64,000 bases of DNA, from NCBI GenBank assembly GCA_903813345.2, contig CAIIXF020000010.1:22331181-22395180 (forward strand), written 5' to 3'. A program made the translations under genes and the position numbers. Below are positions 43,986 to 57,743 of this stretch, piece after piece (positions within the stretch are counted from its first letter, which is position 1; every line of letters starts with the position of its first letter). The notes beneath the pieces were generated by a model. The model made no database searches. It had not been told where the DNA came from and worked only from the letters and a program-made list of their open reading frames with translations. This DNA comes from Owenia fusiformis. Its lineage: Eukaryota; Annelida; Polychaeta; Sabellida; Oweniidae.

Positions 43986-45386
43986 AAGTCTTATTAATAC
44001 AAAGGGTATTCGTCTTCATGACTTTAAGCCAAAGAGGATATTATTCAACCATCGATGTAATAACATTTTCACATTTCCAGCAGTTAAAAGTATAATTTGT
44101 AAAAAAGTTTTAGTGCAGTTGCCTCATTTGCCTTTATAGCTCACCTATGGCCAGGTATGAGTATACCTTTGGAATATTCTGTATAATATCATAAGAACAG
44201 TTAAATTATTTCAGCATTAATACTCAGATCACCATTTACATTCTCCAATACATTTTTCAGCAGGACAGCCTCCACATTTTACAATATGACACCATAAAAC
44301 AAGGTTTCAGTAATTTTATCTTTTGAAAATAGACGAATGTATCACTTTTAAACTAGTAGATTTCCCCGGTTTATAATCAAGTCTGTTCTCTGTGTTGTTT
44401 TTCCAGTCCATGGTTTTTAAAGCTATACATCATTGCAGCTATTACAAGATATCATGATCATCCATGCAATAATAGCAAAACCGATTACTGACATTAGAGA
44501 AATATCGTAATTTATTGACATTACAATGTGATATGAGGTACAGTGCAATAGCTGTATTCATATTTTCTCAAAATGTTCTATGTTCTATTTAAAAATGCAC
44601 TCCACTCCAAAGGGTTTGAAATACGATCTGGGAACCAACAAGGGGGGCAAATTTCAATCCTGAAAAAATTCCGCACTTGCGAGGAGTAAAATTTTGGGCC
44701 CCTGAAACCAAAAAGTGGGACCAGATGTTGAAAATTTAAGGCCCATTTTCTTGATAATTTTGCCTAAAATTTACAAATAAGGCCAACTAATTGGGCTCCT
44801 AAAACATTTTTGGCCCCTGCACCCCCCTCCCTCCCCCAGATCCGCAAGTGATTACTAAACAAAAATATCACGGAATGATCTGATATTCGGTTTATTCCGT
44901 GATTAAATCAAAGATAAAAAATCAAAAAATCAAATTCGATTATCACTTGACTGAAAACTATAGCAATCGCATATGCGATTTTATCCCATACTTGGACGTG
45001 TTACGGGTACATAAAGCCGGTTTGTAAAAACTTATATTTTCATCAGCGGGCAGATACATATAGCTTTACGTCCCGCTCCGAGCGGGCAGATATAATATAT
45101 CTGCTCGCTACGTCATAATCGCTGTTCCCGTATTGGTTCTTTTTTGTAACATTCGCATACTGTAAAGCACAATGGAGAAAAACAGACAATCGCGATCTGC
45201 TTGATGCTTTAAAGAAGGGAAGGAGCAGTATGCCCCGTTATTAATCAAAGATTTGAACAAGAAAATTCGGCTACGGACAAGAATACAAAACTGGACATGA
45301 ATATTTTAAAATAATTCCACGGTTGGTTGCAAAGTTTCTGAACTTTGGCCAATTGAACAATGTGATTGGTATGGGATAAACATATC
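43986..45386. other. Intergenic, no gene seen
   Basis: 44590-44850 is a C/G-run-rich segment (GGGGGGCAAATTTC, CCCCCCTCCCTCCCCC) typical of old repeat ends. 45055-45110 carries GCGGGCAGATA words related to the hairpin that follows. No gene is supported. Confidence 0.45.
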
Positions 45387-45525
45387 ATCCTATAGTCGGT
45401 TCAGGATATTGGGATTATCCCTTGGCCAATATAATATATCTACCCTCGGGACCTACGGCCCTCGGGCAGATATATTATATTGGCCTCGGGATAATCCCAA
45501 TATCCTGAACCTCATATAGGATAAT
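45387..45525. mobile_element. Hairpin repeat (foldback MITE)
   Basis: Long, nearly perfect inverted arms (for example GGTTCAGGATATTGGGATTA at 45398 and its reverse complement ending at 45511) around a GACCTACGGCCCTC centre. Related words occur at 45055-45110 and 2240-2320. Confidence 0.7.
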
Positions 45526-46565
45526 CTCTATATATGGATGCATATAGTATCATATCATTTTTAACATCCAATATATGGGGCTGCTAAACTATTTTCTGAA
45601 AAATAACACACGAATCTTCATAATATCAGAAATATCCCTTTCTGTTATTGTACAGATAACATAATAATTGTGGGATGAAAAAAACATATTGTAGGATACG
45701 ACATATCTTAGAACGACTTACCATGGAACCAAGAACATTATCAAACATCAGTTAGTCATACTATATGAGAAATATCTCATCACCAAATAGAACTGAATTC
45801 TGAACTATTCAAAGCATAAATCACTGATTACGGATAGATCACTTGTCTCACTCAAGACAAATTACCGTAATTTAATTCAATAACTATACTGACAATAACA
45901 CGGCAAGTATTGGCTCTGTGTTAAATGTATGCAATTATGGTTTAGCTCTCCCAATTAGGACATTCCATTTATTACTGCTAGAATTAATCATGGATCAATG
46001 TGATTCATCATGATCAACAAGTTGGAGGCCATGCTATATGAGAACCAAGTCGATGATTGAATTAAGGTTGGTACGTGTCAACCTCGCCAATAGGGAGGTT
46101 AAGTTGAAAATGTGTACGTCATGTACGTGAACGTGTAGAATCATGGTCTTCTAGTTCTCAAATTTTTACGGTTTGCTTGGCCGATTGCGTATAACAACGG
46201 TGTACGGAAAATAGGGAGTTTAAGCTTGCATATGAAATCGAAACATCAACCTATACGTATGACCAATCGCCCATACAAATGCATCGCTTAAATATTTTCC
46301 GTTCGCGTTTAGGTTGTGAAAAACATTGCAGGCTTAAACTCCCTATTAATTGTAATTAGGTCCATGGAAAAGTGAATTGAGAGCGGGATAGTAATCAACG
46401 GGGGTCGAAATTCAAATACAAATACAAATTAAAATATATTGATAAATATACATACTAAACAGTCTCTTAAAAACAAGATTTGGTTTGGAGAACAAACTAT
46501 AAAGATGCTCTTAAAGATGATCAGATACATGATTTTTTGCAATGTGATCACACACTTAGGGCCAC
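45526..46565. other. Intergenic with one small inverted repeat
   Basis: AATAGGGAGTTTAAGC near 46212 pairs with GCTTAAACTCCCTATT near 46333, giving a hairpin element of about 140 bp. No gene is supported. Confidence 0.45.
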
Positions 46566-46944
46566 TTAAAGGGGCAACAAGGACTGTAGAGAAAAAATTC
46601 GAATTTTTTTACTTTTTCTGAGCTATCAGGGCAACATTTAGCTGAACATTTTCTTTAACATACCTATTTTCTTAGAATATATGGATAAATCATAGATTTC
46701 AGCATTGAGAAGTGAAAATTCAGTTCAGTGCTTCTATAAAGGGAGTCCCACTTATATATTTTTAAAGATTCACCATGTTTCAAGAGAAATATCAGCTGAA
46801 ATAATGTTATCCAGGGGGTTTCTTTGAAGATAACAAAAATATATGTTAGTCTTGAATGAAATATCCAAACTTAAATATATTTTGACACTGGCCAATGATC
46901 GTTGAATGGCCCCTCTCTGCACTAATTGTACGTTGCCCCTTTAA
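46566..46944. mobile_element. TTAA-flanked MITE, family 3
   Basis: A 379-bp element with TTAAAGGGGCAAC at the left and GTTGCCCCTTTAA at the right: inverted ends with a TTAA duplication. The middle is unrelated to families 1 and 2. The TTAAAGG start is shared with them. Confidence 0.75.
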
Positions 46945-49900
46945 TCAATGAAATGATACGGGACTGCCCATATCCTCAGAAAGCATGTCTCCCTTCCGAA
47001 AGCCTAGTTTCGTTCAGTGCGGAACAAAATGCTCGAAAATATAGGTAACTTTTAGAGATGGGGAAATGACAAATAGGATTAACTAATAGACTACATTACC
47101 GTAGTCAGGCTATTCCGGGGTGGAGGTGGAGAAGGTGCGACTTACAACGATGATAAAGTACTGTATGTATGCGTGGTTGGTATCAAGTATCTACGTACAC
47201 AATGAATGTAACATGGTAACATCCAGAGGCTCGTCAGCATTTTTGAGGAAACAGACTAATACAAGCATCCATTGTTTTGTTGCTTGTGTTATCAATAACG
47301 TTCCTACGTGATTATATCAGATGTACTCTGATTACGATCACTAAATATATAGTCCAATGCAGCGATGAATGTTCATATTAAATACAATTATAATATAAAC
47401 ATCATATTTTCATCACTTAACAGAATATAATATATTCACCCCAGGCAGACAGATCGCCTAAAATTACATTCGTATGATGCGAGACTCGACATTCACCAGG
47501 AAAGTAGAAACATTTTGTCACCCATGGAGCAAATTAATTTTTACTGCTTAATCTGCTTGATCTGTCTGCATGGGGTGATATTGGAGCATGGTTGTGAGGG
47601 AGGGGTCGATTTCCATGATTTCTCATTTTTTCATTTTATTTTAAATTCTTTTCATAGACGTTCTTTGCTAGTCACTTTACCTTAAATGATCTCCTCTTAA
47701 ATTCAAGATGTGGCAGTTTTCTGTAGTGTTATGTCCTGGCTGTTTTTTGGTTTTTATTTTTCTAAACCTGGTTTTGAAAATTTATAGCCTCAATGTAATT
47801 GTTACGCATATTGAGACCTGAATATATTAATTCTAAGGTTAAATAAGTAAGAATTTATCCAATCAAGAAGACGTCAGATGGAAGTAACTCAACGGAAAAT
47901 GATACTTTTGTTTTGATACTGTTTCTCATCACCACAAATGAGTAATGTCCTCTGCGGGTACCCATTATGGGTGCATTAAAACCATTAACGGTATTCTTAA
48001 TGACATTGTATAAAAAATCCTACCTTATGCCTTCTTCTTCGTTTTCCGTTGTGCGACTCACAGCATTCAGCTATTAATTGAGAGGTAGAAAGCATAAGAG
48101 ACCACTCCCATATTGTGTGACAAATTCCTATTTATTATTTGCTGAATAAAGTAATCTCCTCGTTCTGCATTGGTTTAATAATACACAGATGTAATAAGAT
48201 TGGTAGAAATATAATGCATGACCCAAAGTGAATGAATTCGATGGACAAAACGTTCATTTTGTCGAGGAAAACCAATAAAATGTGTGAAGTGCGGAGAGAA
48301 GGGTTCAATGTATAGTCAGATTCATTACTGAGACTTTTGTGTTGAAGAGGCTTCTATTGCATCGTCAGAGAAACCATCGAAGATAACAGGAAATGTTGTT
48401 GCTGTTAATGTGCATTGCAGAAATGTATTGCATGTTGCAATCGTAACAGATCGATTCGTGCCAGTTGTATTTTGACCACCGACATCACCTCAGAACTGTT
48501 CAATATTATTATAATTCCACCAAAATAATTGTAGTGATCTCACTGGTCCCCATCTGGTTATAAAGACGTTACTTCTTTATAACAAAATGGATGAACTTCC
48601 GTTGGAAGAAATTTTTATTTTTATCATCATTTTCACGTAACGTCTTTACAACCAAGTGGATCTGTTAAAGTGTTTTTATAATATCGATGGACTATAATAA
48701 AAACCCTCTTTTCTGAAAGCACAAACTCTTTAAAAGCATTAAACAGAAAAGATTAGATTGAGAAATGCTAAACTGCACTCTTCGATGGGATGAAAGGGAT
48801 CAATCAGAAATGTAACTAATAATGTTTTTAGAACGCAGTTGACCTGGAACGTTGGGTGTTCAAATACGTTTTCCCAGATAAAAATATCATTAACAATTAC
48901 GCTGCATAATACTAAATTCTGTAAAGAATGAAAAATCTCTTATTTAGGTTTTGCGCTGCAATCTATTTTTAATTAATTATTTATTTTCAAGCATATGTAT
49001 GTCAGTTTATCTGTTTATCAACTCAGTCAAAATCGCATTTGCTTATTACAACAGTTCAATTCTTTATGAAAAACTCATTGTATGAAAATCCATTTGAACT
49101 TTATAAATTTTGGGTTTAAAAAACCTAAAAAGCACCCCTTAAGTTTCACCTAATTTTCACTTCATTTCTTTTTAGAAATGTCAATATTACATCTGAAAAG
49201 ATAATTTAATTGCCTTTCATATGATGCATTTTTATCACTCATTCTTTCCAAGGAATAACGTTGTGAAATGACTTTTGATTATTGAGTCTGTTGGTCATTC
49301 AAATTATTTACTAGTATATGCATATGCAAAACAATTGGATCCATTGTTTCAAAAACCTACTGAGCCAATTAAATTCATTCGAAGAGCTAGTCATTAGCCA
49401 ATCAACTTCATTGTTATAATCTATCATCCAATCAAAGATGCTCCTACAATGACACAAATAGTAAAAAATCTAAAGACAAGATGGAGCATATGTGAAGTAG
49501 ATTGGATCTTGCTGAAGAGTAGATAGAAAAGCATATTACAGATGTATTAAATAGATCTTTCTACAATACACTGGGATCAAGTCAATAAATTGCCATACCC
49601 TGGAGGTTTCGTGTCTTATATTGGCTTAATTATAACATACTCACGCTTGTGCAAAAAATAGACTAAGTATCGTAACAGAACTTTTTTATTACTTGAAATG
49701 AAGATGATATTTCAAGAAACAGAATATAATTCTTGACGTGTTTAGGCCATTTGTTATAAATCATTATTTCGTGTTTATTCACATTTTAATGAATAAAGAG
49801 AATTAGTGAAAAGAGTACTGTTTATTTGAAGGGGTAGGTCTGGTGGGAAATATTGCAAAATGTTTTTATTTGAAGGGAAGAAATCAATTTTCAGCCATAA

Positions 49901-50259
49901 TTCGACAATCATTACTTTGGTTATATTTGGAGGGGAAATTCAATATCGCCATATTAAGATCGTATCTTGGCATTTTTGATTGGACGACATCTGGGATGAT
50001 CATCCCAAGTCGACATATTGACAGATAAAAAAATCATCCACTCCTTAGTGGACAAACCTCTTTACTATGAAACTGTTACTTCCCGTTAAATAACAACAGT
50101 GAATATATCCGATATTCAAACTCCTCTAAAATCTATAGTAAAAGCCAATGTGGCATTTGGCATAAAATCCAGATTCAACCCCTACCAGTAAGTAGCTTCT
50201 ATTTATTGACTGAGTTGAATGACCACAGACACAACACGACAAAGTACAAACTTGGGAAG
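46945..50259. other. Intergenic with one small inverted repeat
   Basis: 48552-48658 has inverted arms CTGGTTATAAAGACGTTAC and GTAACGTCTTTACAACCAAG, a probable short MITE. Otherwise no gene or repeat could be supported. Confidence 0.45.
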
Positions 50260-50870
50260 ATAAAATCGAATATGGATTAATTGATGTCAGGAGAAAGCAT
50301 ATAGAAAATACCATATAATAGGCAAGTACCCCGGAGAACCCTGGTGGAGAAGGAGAAAATACCATATAGGGAAGAACCCTGGGGAATCCTGGTGATATCA
50401 GAAGAAAGCGTATAGAAAATACCATATAGGGAAGAACCCTAGCGAATCCTTGTGATATCAGGAGAAAGCGTATAAAAACTACCAAATGGGGAAGAACCCT
50501 GAGGAACCCTAGTGATATCAGGAGAAAGCGTATAGAAAATACCATATACAAGATCATCTACAAGTTATCGGAAGTTCAAATCTGACTTAAGATTTGACCG
50601 TCAATGACTTTCTCAAGGTCAAAAAAGATTTGACCTTCTATGACATTCTCAAGGGCAAAAGGTCTTTTTTCATCTTGCTTCAAATTGACAAATTTTTTCA
50701 AAATCATTTACGAGTTCTCAGAAATTCAAATCTGACTTTAGATTTGAGATTTCACCTTCAATGACCTTCTCCGGGTTAAAAAGGTTTTTTCAACTTGCTT
50801 CAAATTGACCAATTTATTTTTTCAAAATCATCTACAAGTTCTCATAAATTCAAATCTGACTAAGATTGAG
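50260..50870. repeat. Two short tandem repeats side by side
   Basis: 50280-50548: about four to five copies of a 60-bp unit (GTGATATCAGGAGAAAGCGT; starts near 50392, 50452 and 50512). Because 60 is a multiple of three, a minus-strand open frame runs through it; I regard that as an artefact. 50552-50870: about 2.3 copies of a unit of roughly 130-150 bp containing TTCAAATCTGACTTAAGATT and TTCAAATTGACAAATTTTTT. Confidence 0.75.
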
Positions 50871-51795
50871 CTCATGATATTGTGAGCAGCAAGGGTTCAG
50901 TCAAAAGTCCCCATTCCCGGGCACATGTAAATCAAATTCCCCACCCCCGGGACGACAATCTTTACCCCTGGGGGCAATATTGTGGATCAAATGGGGGGTC
51001 TCACGCAAACTTTTGAATGGTGCATAAGGATTTTAGCTTGTACATTCAGGGAAATGAAGTCCATTCAATTAAACACAAAATAATGTAGTTGTGATTGGTA
51101 AAATCATCATAACTTATTTCAAAAATGATGTTACAAAAGGTGGGTGTCATTTATTTGTGTAAGATCGAGTTGTGCCAGCAAAGGAATAGACGAAATATTT
51201 TGAAACTTCTTATGGAGTTCCAAAATGGAGTGAAGTTTTAATGTGTGAAAAAACAAGTCAGAATCTTCACAGACTAAAAAGGTTATGAAACATTATGTGG
51301 TGGATGTCATTTTTGTGTCGTGGTATTACGTTTGCTTCAGACGCACATTAAAATGGCTACTACAATTTATTTTCCAAACATTGAGATATATTTTAATTAT
51401 CTCTTTATTTCTCCACATATAAAAATTCTAACTAGAAATTATGTCAGAGCATTTTCGGTCAATGGATTTTATTAACTAAGTAAATAAATAAGTAAACGCC
51501 ATAATTGTTTCGCAGTTGCTCCTTAATACCATGGGAAATGAGCAATTCCCAAAGAAGCCTCAAACCAACACTACTCGTTAAATAGTGTTTAATTGCACTC
51601 ATAGTTTCTATAGAGTTCTCCAATAATTATTTCAACTGACACAATGCATATGTCCAATTACCAATAATTGCATGGATTCTGGCGGGTTCTACAATATGAT
51701 GCTATAATACACTTAAATATTATGGCCTTTTGATCCAGTTAAATCTGTTATTGCAGCATCATAATACGTAATGAAGATGAAGAAGGGAACTGATA
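50871..51795. other. Intergenic, no gene seen
   Basis: A C/G-run-rich stretch (CCCCACCCCCGGGAC, near 50940) suggests an old repeat end. No gene. Confidence 0.45.
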
Positions 51796-52339
51796 GTACT
51801 ATTAGAGTATAGCGATAGTGTTACATGTACTAGTGAAAGTAGTACTAGTGTATAGCGATAGTAGTACATGTACTAGTGATAGTAGTACTAGTGTATAGCG
51901 ATAGTAGTACATGTACTAGTGATAGTAGTACTAGTGTATAGCGATAGTAGTACATGTACTAGTGATAGTAGCACTAGTGTATAGCGATAGTAGTACATGT
52001 ACTAGTTATAGTAGTAGTCTAGTGTATAGCGATAGTAGTACATGTACTAGTGATAATAGTACTAGTGTATAGCGATAGTAGTACATGTACTAGTGATAGT
52101 AGTACTAGTGTATGGCGATAGTAGTACATGTACTTGTGATAGTAGTACTAGTGTATAGCGATAGTAGTACATGTACTAGTGATAGCAGTACTAGTGTATA
52201 GCGATAGTAGTACATGACTAGTGAAAGTAGTACTAGTGTATAGCGATAGTAGTACATGTACTAGTGATAGTAGCACTAGTGTATAGCGATAGTAGAACAT
52301 GTATTAGTGAAAGTAGTACTAGTGTATAGCGATAGTAGT
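51796..52339. repeat. 43-bp satellite, left part
   Basis: About 12 copies of a 43-bp unit (TATAGCGATAGTAGTACATG, then TACTAGTGATAGTAGTACTA). The unit is a dimer of related ~21-bp halves (TAGCGATAGTAGTACATGTAC / TAGTGATAGTAGTACTAG). It is rich in palindromes: AGTACATGTACT, AGTACT and ACTAGT. The array is interrupted at 52340 by a transposon and resumes at 54175. Confidence 0.9.
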
Positions 52340-54174
52340 CATAGCCGTAGGCAGCGGGGGTTCGGTGGGTTCGAACGAACCCCCGGTCAGGATTTCCCAA
52401 AATATCATTTTGCTGAAAGATGCATATAACCAGAAACATTAAATAACTGTGTGCTATTTGAAAACTACATATATGAGCAGTAAATGAATCGATGTTTGTT
52501 TTGGTGAACACGAGAGCCTTATTTTGTTAAAAACATGTCATAGTGAAGTTACACTTCCCTCAAAACGGTTGGCAACCTTAGGCACGGGATGAGATTTTGG
52601 GAAGACCCCAGAGCATGAGATTTTACATTTAGAAATAACAATAATTTCGCACAATTAACTTAAAAGCTGCTTCTTCTCGGACAAAATAACCCATCTTGGG
52701 CAATGGCTAAATCAGTCCTTTGTAGGAATTTTGTTTTAAGCCAGTTCTGGTCCAATACGAAGTTATTGAAAACAATGCTAAGACGTCCCATACTCCGAAT
52801 GATTTTTACAACATTGCCGAATAAATATCTGGAATTGTCGTAATACTGATGAAACACATGTTCTTTCAAATGTGTACATCTCTGTTTTGTTTTATTTCAA
52901 TTAAAATTTAAAATATTTCTTGGGACGTCCCTTGGGCTGGCAAGTCCCCGAAACCAATTGCGTTAAATAATTAAAAACCTTGTGAAATGAATATTTAAAA
53001 GCGTATAGCATTTATAAACACAAGCATTTGTTCAATTTATTCATTCTTTCATTTGTTAAGTATTTATTAACCAATCTCTTTTCCAAAGAAAAATCAATTA
53101 TTGCAAAAAATGATTTGGTTTTTTTTTCGTTCAGATACACTCCACTCATCTAAGAGATGGTATAGAATTCAAATTGTTATCGTTCCAGTTTAACTGCTCT
53201 CCATTTTCATGTTAATGTCATGATATGTTTAGCGAAAAAAATTACATAATAAAAAAATCATATGGTATTAATCTGAACTTAACAAATTATGTTTTATATT
53301 CGAACAGTCGCTTGTATTTATATATGATTTATATCCACCAAATTGCAGTTGATCCGCTCCGGGGGACTTACCACTGACATCCGGGGACGTCCAAAGAAAT
53401 ATTTTTAACTTTTTAAAACAAAGCAAAACCGAGACCCACTTATTTGAATAATAGATAATATTTTCATCAGTAATACGACTATCCCGGACAGTTTAAAAAG
53501 CCTTAGTGCAAACGTTGTGAAAAGTTATCGTAGAAGAACGATCTTTCGGAGTATAGGGTGTTTGTATTTGTTCCGAACTGGACTCCAACAAAATTCCTGA
53601 AAAATTATGATAAGCCATTGCATGAGATGATTTATTTTGTCCTAGATGAAGTAGCTTAAGTTAAAGAATAAATTGTGCGAAATAGTTGATATTCCTTGGA
53701 AACAAATCATGCTCCAGAGTCTTCCAGAAATCAGACGAAATAATGGTGGATTCGGGGCAAATCAGATTTCAGGATATGTATTCAGTAAAAGATTCACCGA
53801 AATATATTTTGATGCAGAAAATTAATTATAAGTTGTCTGACTTTTTTGCACATTGCCTGTTTATTTTTCTTTGTGAACATTAAAGTTACAAAGCTACAAG
53901 GCCATTTTTGAAAATCATTTTTACGTCCTGTGTTATTTCAATGGGAGAGGTTTCTTGATAAAGCCTATGACTTTCAGACTTTGCTTAAAAATAAGACTTC
54001 AAACTTAAAGATGCTTTTAATACATAATCCAATGGGTTAGTTAGGATTGTTAAACTTTTGTAGGGGTTGTAATTGTACAAATTGCATTATTTGAGTAACC
54101 CAAATGAAGGGGGGGGGATTTGTGAATAACATAAAAATAGAACCCCCGGTCACCAAATCCTGGCTACCCCACTG
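52340..54174. mobile_element. 1.8-kb foldback transposon inserted in the 43-bp satellite
   Basis: It starts CATAGCCGTAGGCAGCGGGG and ends CTGGCTACCCCACTG, flanked by GTAGT on both sides (52335-52339 and 54175-54179). The two halves are diverged inverted copies of each other. For example, 52645-52705 pairs with 53610-53680, and GGGACGTCCCTTGG near 52921 pairs with GACATCCGGGGACGTCC near 53380. It is therefore a long palindrome. No transposase is recognised. The terminal motif GTAGCCAGG is shared with 57443-57743. Confidence 0.8.
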
Positions 54175-55565
54175 GTAGTACATGTACTAGTGAAAGTAGA
54201 ACTAGTGTATAGCGATAGTAGTACATGTACTAGTGATAATAGTACTAGAGTATAGCGATAGTAGTACATGTACTAGTGATAGTAGTACTAGTGTATGGCG
54301 ATAGTAGTACATGTACTTGTGATAGTAGTACTAGTGTATAGCGATAGTAGTACATGTACTAGTGATAGTAGTACTAGTGTATAGCGATAGTAGTACATGT
54401 ACTAGTGAAAGTAGTACTAGTGTATAGCGATAGTAGTACATGTACTAGTGATAGTAGTACTAGTGTATAGCGATAGTAGTACATGTACTAGTGAAAGTAG
54501 TACTAGTGTATGGCGATAGTAGTACATGTACTAGTTATAGTAGTAGTCTAGTGTATAGCGATAGTAGTACATGTACTAGTGATAATAGTACTAGTGTATA
54601 GCGATAGTAGTACATGTACTAGTGATAGTAGTACTAGTGTATGGCGATAGTAGTACATGTACTTGTGATAGTAGTACTAGTGTATAGCGATAGTAGTACA
54701 TGTACTAGTGATAGCAGTACTAGTGTATAGCGATAGTAGTACATGTACTATTGAAAGTAGTACTAGTGTATAGCGATAATAGTACATGTACTAGTGATAG
54801 TAGTACTAGTGTATAGCGATAGTAGTACATGTACTAGTGATAGTAGTACTAGTGTATGGCGATAGTAGTACATGTACTAGTTATAGTAGTAGTCTAGTGT
54901 ATAGCGATAGTAGTACATGTACTAGTGATAATAGTACTAGTGTAAAGCGATAGTAGTACATGTACTAGTGATAGTAGTACTAGTGTATGGCGATAGTAGT
55001 ACATGTACTAGTGATAGTAGTACTAGATATAGTGATAGTAGTACATGTACTAGTGATAGTAGTACTAGTGTATGGCGATAGTATTACATGTACTAGTGAT
55101 AGTAGTGCTAGTGTATAGCGATAGTAGTACATGTACCAGTGATAGTAGTACTAGTGTATAGCGATAGTAGTACATGTACTAGTGATAATAGTACTAGAGT
55201 GTAGCGATAGTAGTACATGTACTTGTGATAGTAGTACTAGAGTATAGCGAAAGTAGTACATGTACTAGTGATAGTATTACTAGAGTATAGCGATAGTAGT
55301 ACATGTACTAGTGATAGTATTACTAGAGTATAGCGATAGTAGTACGTACATGTACTAGTGATAGTATTACTAGAGTATAACGATAGTAGTACATGTACTT
55401 GTGATAGTAGTACTAGAGTATAGCGATAGTAGTATATGTACTAGTGATAGTAGTACAAGAGTATAGCGAAAGTAGTACATATATAGCGATAGTAGTGCAT
55501 GTTCTTGTGATAGTAGTACAAGAGTATAGCGATAGTATTACATGTACTTGTGATAGTAGTACAAG
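54175..55565. repeat. 43-bp satellite, right part
   Basis: About 32 copies of the same unit. It is homogeneous to about 55020; after that unit length and sequence become irregular (extra ACGTAC, ATATAGTG variants), as expected at an array edge. Confidence 0.9.
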
Positions 55566-57442
55566 CAATACACCGTTGTGTACTTGTATATGAAATATAT
55601 TACCATTGATTTCCTGATTTGAGTGTGCTCTTTCTATGATTTCAAATATTTCTTCCGATCAGGAAAAACAAAACAAACGCTTTTCAAAATAACAACATTT
55701 CATTTATAAGGAATTGATCAATCAGAATCCACTAAAATACGGAAGAATATTTTGGGGGAAATAGCGTATTTTCGAGACTAATTAACTAAATATTTCTGTA
55801 GAAATGTTGCTTCTAATTTAATCATAATTTCCCTACAAAAGCACAAAGTGTAACATATAAGACTGCATTCGTGTATGATTCAGATCGATTATTTTTGCTA
55901 ATACGACTCCCCAACCCTCCAGTTTGGACGGAACTAAAGAGTTTAAGGAACCTAATGAAAAACTGGAAATGTTATTTCGTATTGGGAAAGTAATTAATTG
56001 CAAAATGAATGAAAAATGGAAATATTCTTCGCATCATTCTACTTTGACATCCTCGGATCAACTTCAATTAACCCCTAAAGCTTGGTGAATTTTTCCTTGA
56101 CACTTTATTTCATGCTTTGACATACAAAATCACCAGATTTCGCTACTTCGTCCATAAAGCCAAATCATTTGGATTCACTCCTTGTTGCGGTTGTCTATTA
56201 AGTTGGCTATTTACATGATATAGGCTAATTTGTCAGCATTCTTTATAGAACAATTATTTAGTTTCTTTACACTGGTAATTTGTAGATTAATAGCAAGCTA
56301 GGTCTTCGTTTCATTAAAGTCTCCTCAATTTGATTCCTTTTAGTTGCAACCCCTCTGAATTAAGGAACATTGTTGTCCACAATTTAGAGTAATTCCTTTA
56401 TTTACTTTCTCTTTTATTATTTCATTGATGTTGAAGTCTTCTTGGTTGTTTTAAGTGATTTAATTTGGGTGATCAAAGTGAAAACAATAGATAATAGACA
56501 CATCATCGACGAATTATAGAATTGGAACGGTTCCCTTTTATTTAGAGAAAATACTGTTAAACTGTATGTCCAATGCACTAAACACGGACTGTATTGTTCC
56601 GACATCTTGTTGCAAAGACGCGTTGGCATTGTAGCACATTGTGACCAACTTGAAATAAAGGGATCCGATGAAGGGCTCACATAATTTATGCATGTATTCT
56701 AACTATCAAAAGGTTTATGTAGATCTGTACATTGGTTTTAGTATAAACATCGATAGAGCACAGTTCGAACTCCCACGTGAAGTAGCTGCATTGTTTTTGG
56801 AAGTATCCCATTTAATGAGACTCAGGAAAATATTCCAGATGTTCTCCATTAGTCTGCCTACGACACATATGCATTTGTCTCTTCTACATTGACTAAGTAG
56901 CCACATCAACTATTCTCTTTTCTTCCGAAGGATCTCTCAGCTCGATGCCACCCACTCTCTCTAGCTTTTACATAGACTCCCCTCCGGCTTTTACATAGTC
57001 TCCCTATCTCCATACCTAAGTACGATCCCGCTCCCCAGTCCCTTTCATCCCTTTCTCCCATCTTATTTTCTATCATATCTCCTTCCCTACTATTTCTTAA
57101 ATGCATCAAGGATATGAAAAAAATCATAAAATGGTATTCGTGATAATTCTGTTTTAAGGATGTTTCTCTTTGTGATATCTATGTTGTTTGAGTATGGTAC
57201 TATTTGATTGTATGGCATGTTTGTTTGACATATCGTAAGTAATATTTACAAACATCTGCAGAATTTATTTCTGGCGTGGTTCCTACCAATGCAAATTATT
57301 CAATTACATTGGTTGTAAACATGAAAAATCAATGCATGAATATAAAGACTCTGGTGTCTTTGGTTATTCTTGTTGGTCCTATCTTGGAAAATACACCGTT
57401 CCTAGCGCTCATAATAGGGTGCCAAATAGGTCCCTTAGTCTC
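55566..57442. other. Intergenic, no gene seen
   Basis: AT-rich with short random open frames; nothing supported. Confidence 0.5.
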
Positions 57443-57743
57443 CATGGTCGTAGCCAGGTGCGATGAGTGTGATCGCACCCCCCCCCCCCCCCGTAACCAA
57501 TAAAAATAAAACCATTAGATAGAGGAAGAAAAGAGCTTTAAATGCTTTATATTTGAAGGTTTTAACTCAATCTTAAAGGACGTTGCATCATTTTTTGTAA
57601 AATTCAACACAAATCTTTAAAAACAATTATTTTTATTTTGCTTATGTCACGATCGCACCCCCCCCCCTGACTGAAAACCGGAATTATTTTGGCGATCCCA
57701 ACCCCCCCCCCCCCCCCCCGACTGAAAGCTGGCTATGCCTCTG
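57443..57743. mobile_element. CGTAGCCAGG-type MITE (301 bp) with poly-C tracts
   Basis: Ends CATGGTCGTAGCCAGGTGCG and GCTGGCTATGCCTCTG, an inverted pair. It contains GATCGCACC followed by poly-C twice, and a third poly-C run near 57702-57719. A lone terminus of the same kind is at about 2548. hAT-like is possible from the CA...TG ends, but no clear duplication was found. Confidence 0.6.

Noticed and set aside
50126-50557. 143-codon minus-strand open frame with repeated FSIRFLLIS phrases
   Set aside because: It is produced by a 60-bp tandem repeat whose length happens to be a multiple of three.
52360-52385. GGTTCGAACGAACCC as a tRNA T-arm
   Set aside because: It lies at the end of the foldback transposon and no other tRNA arm is present.
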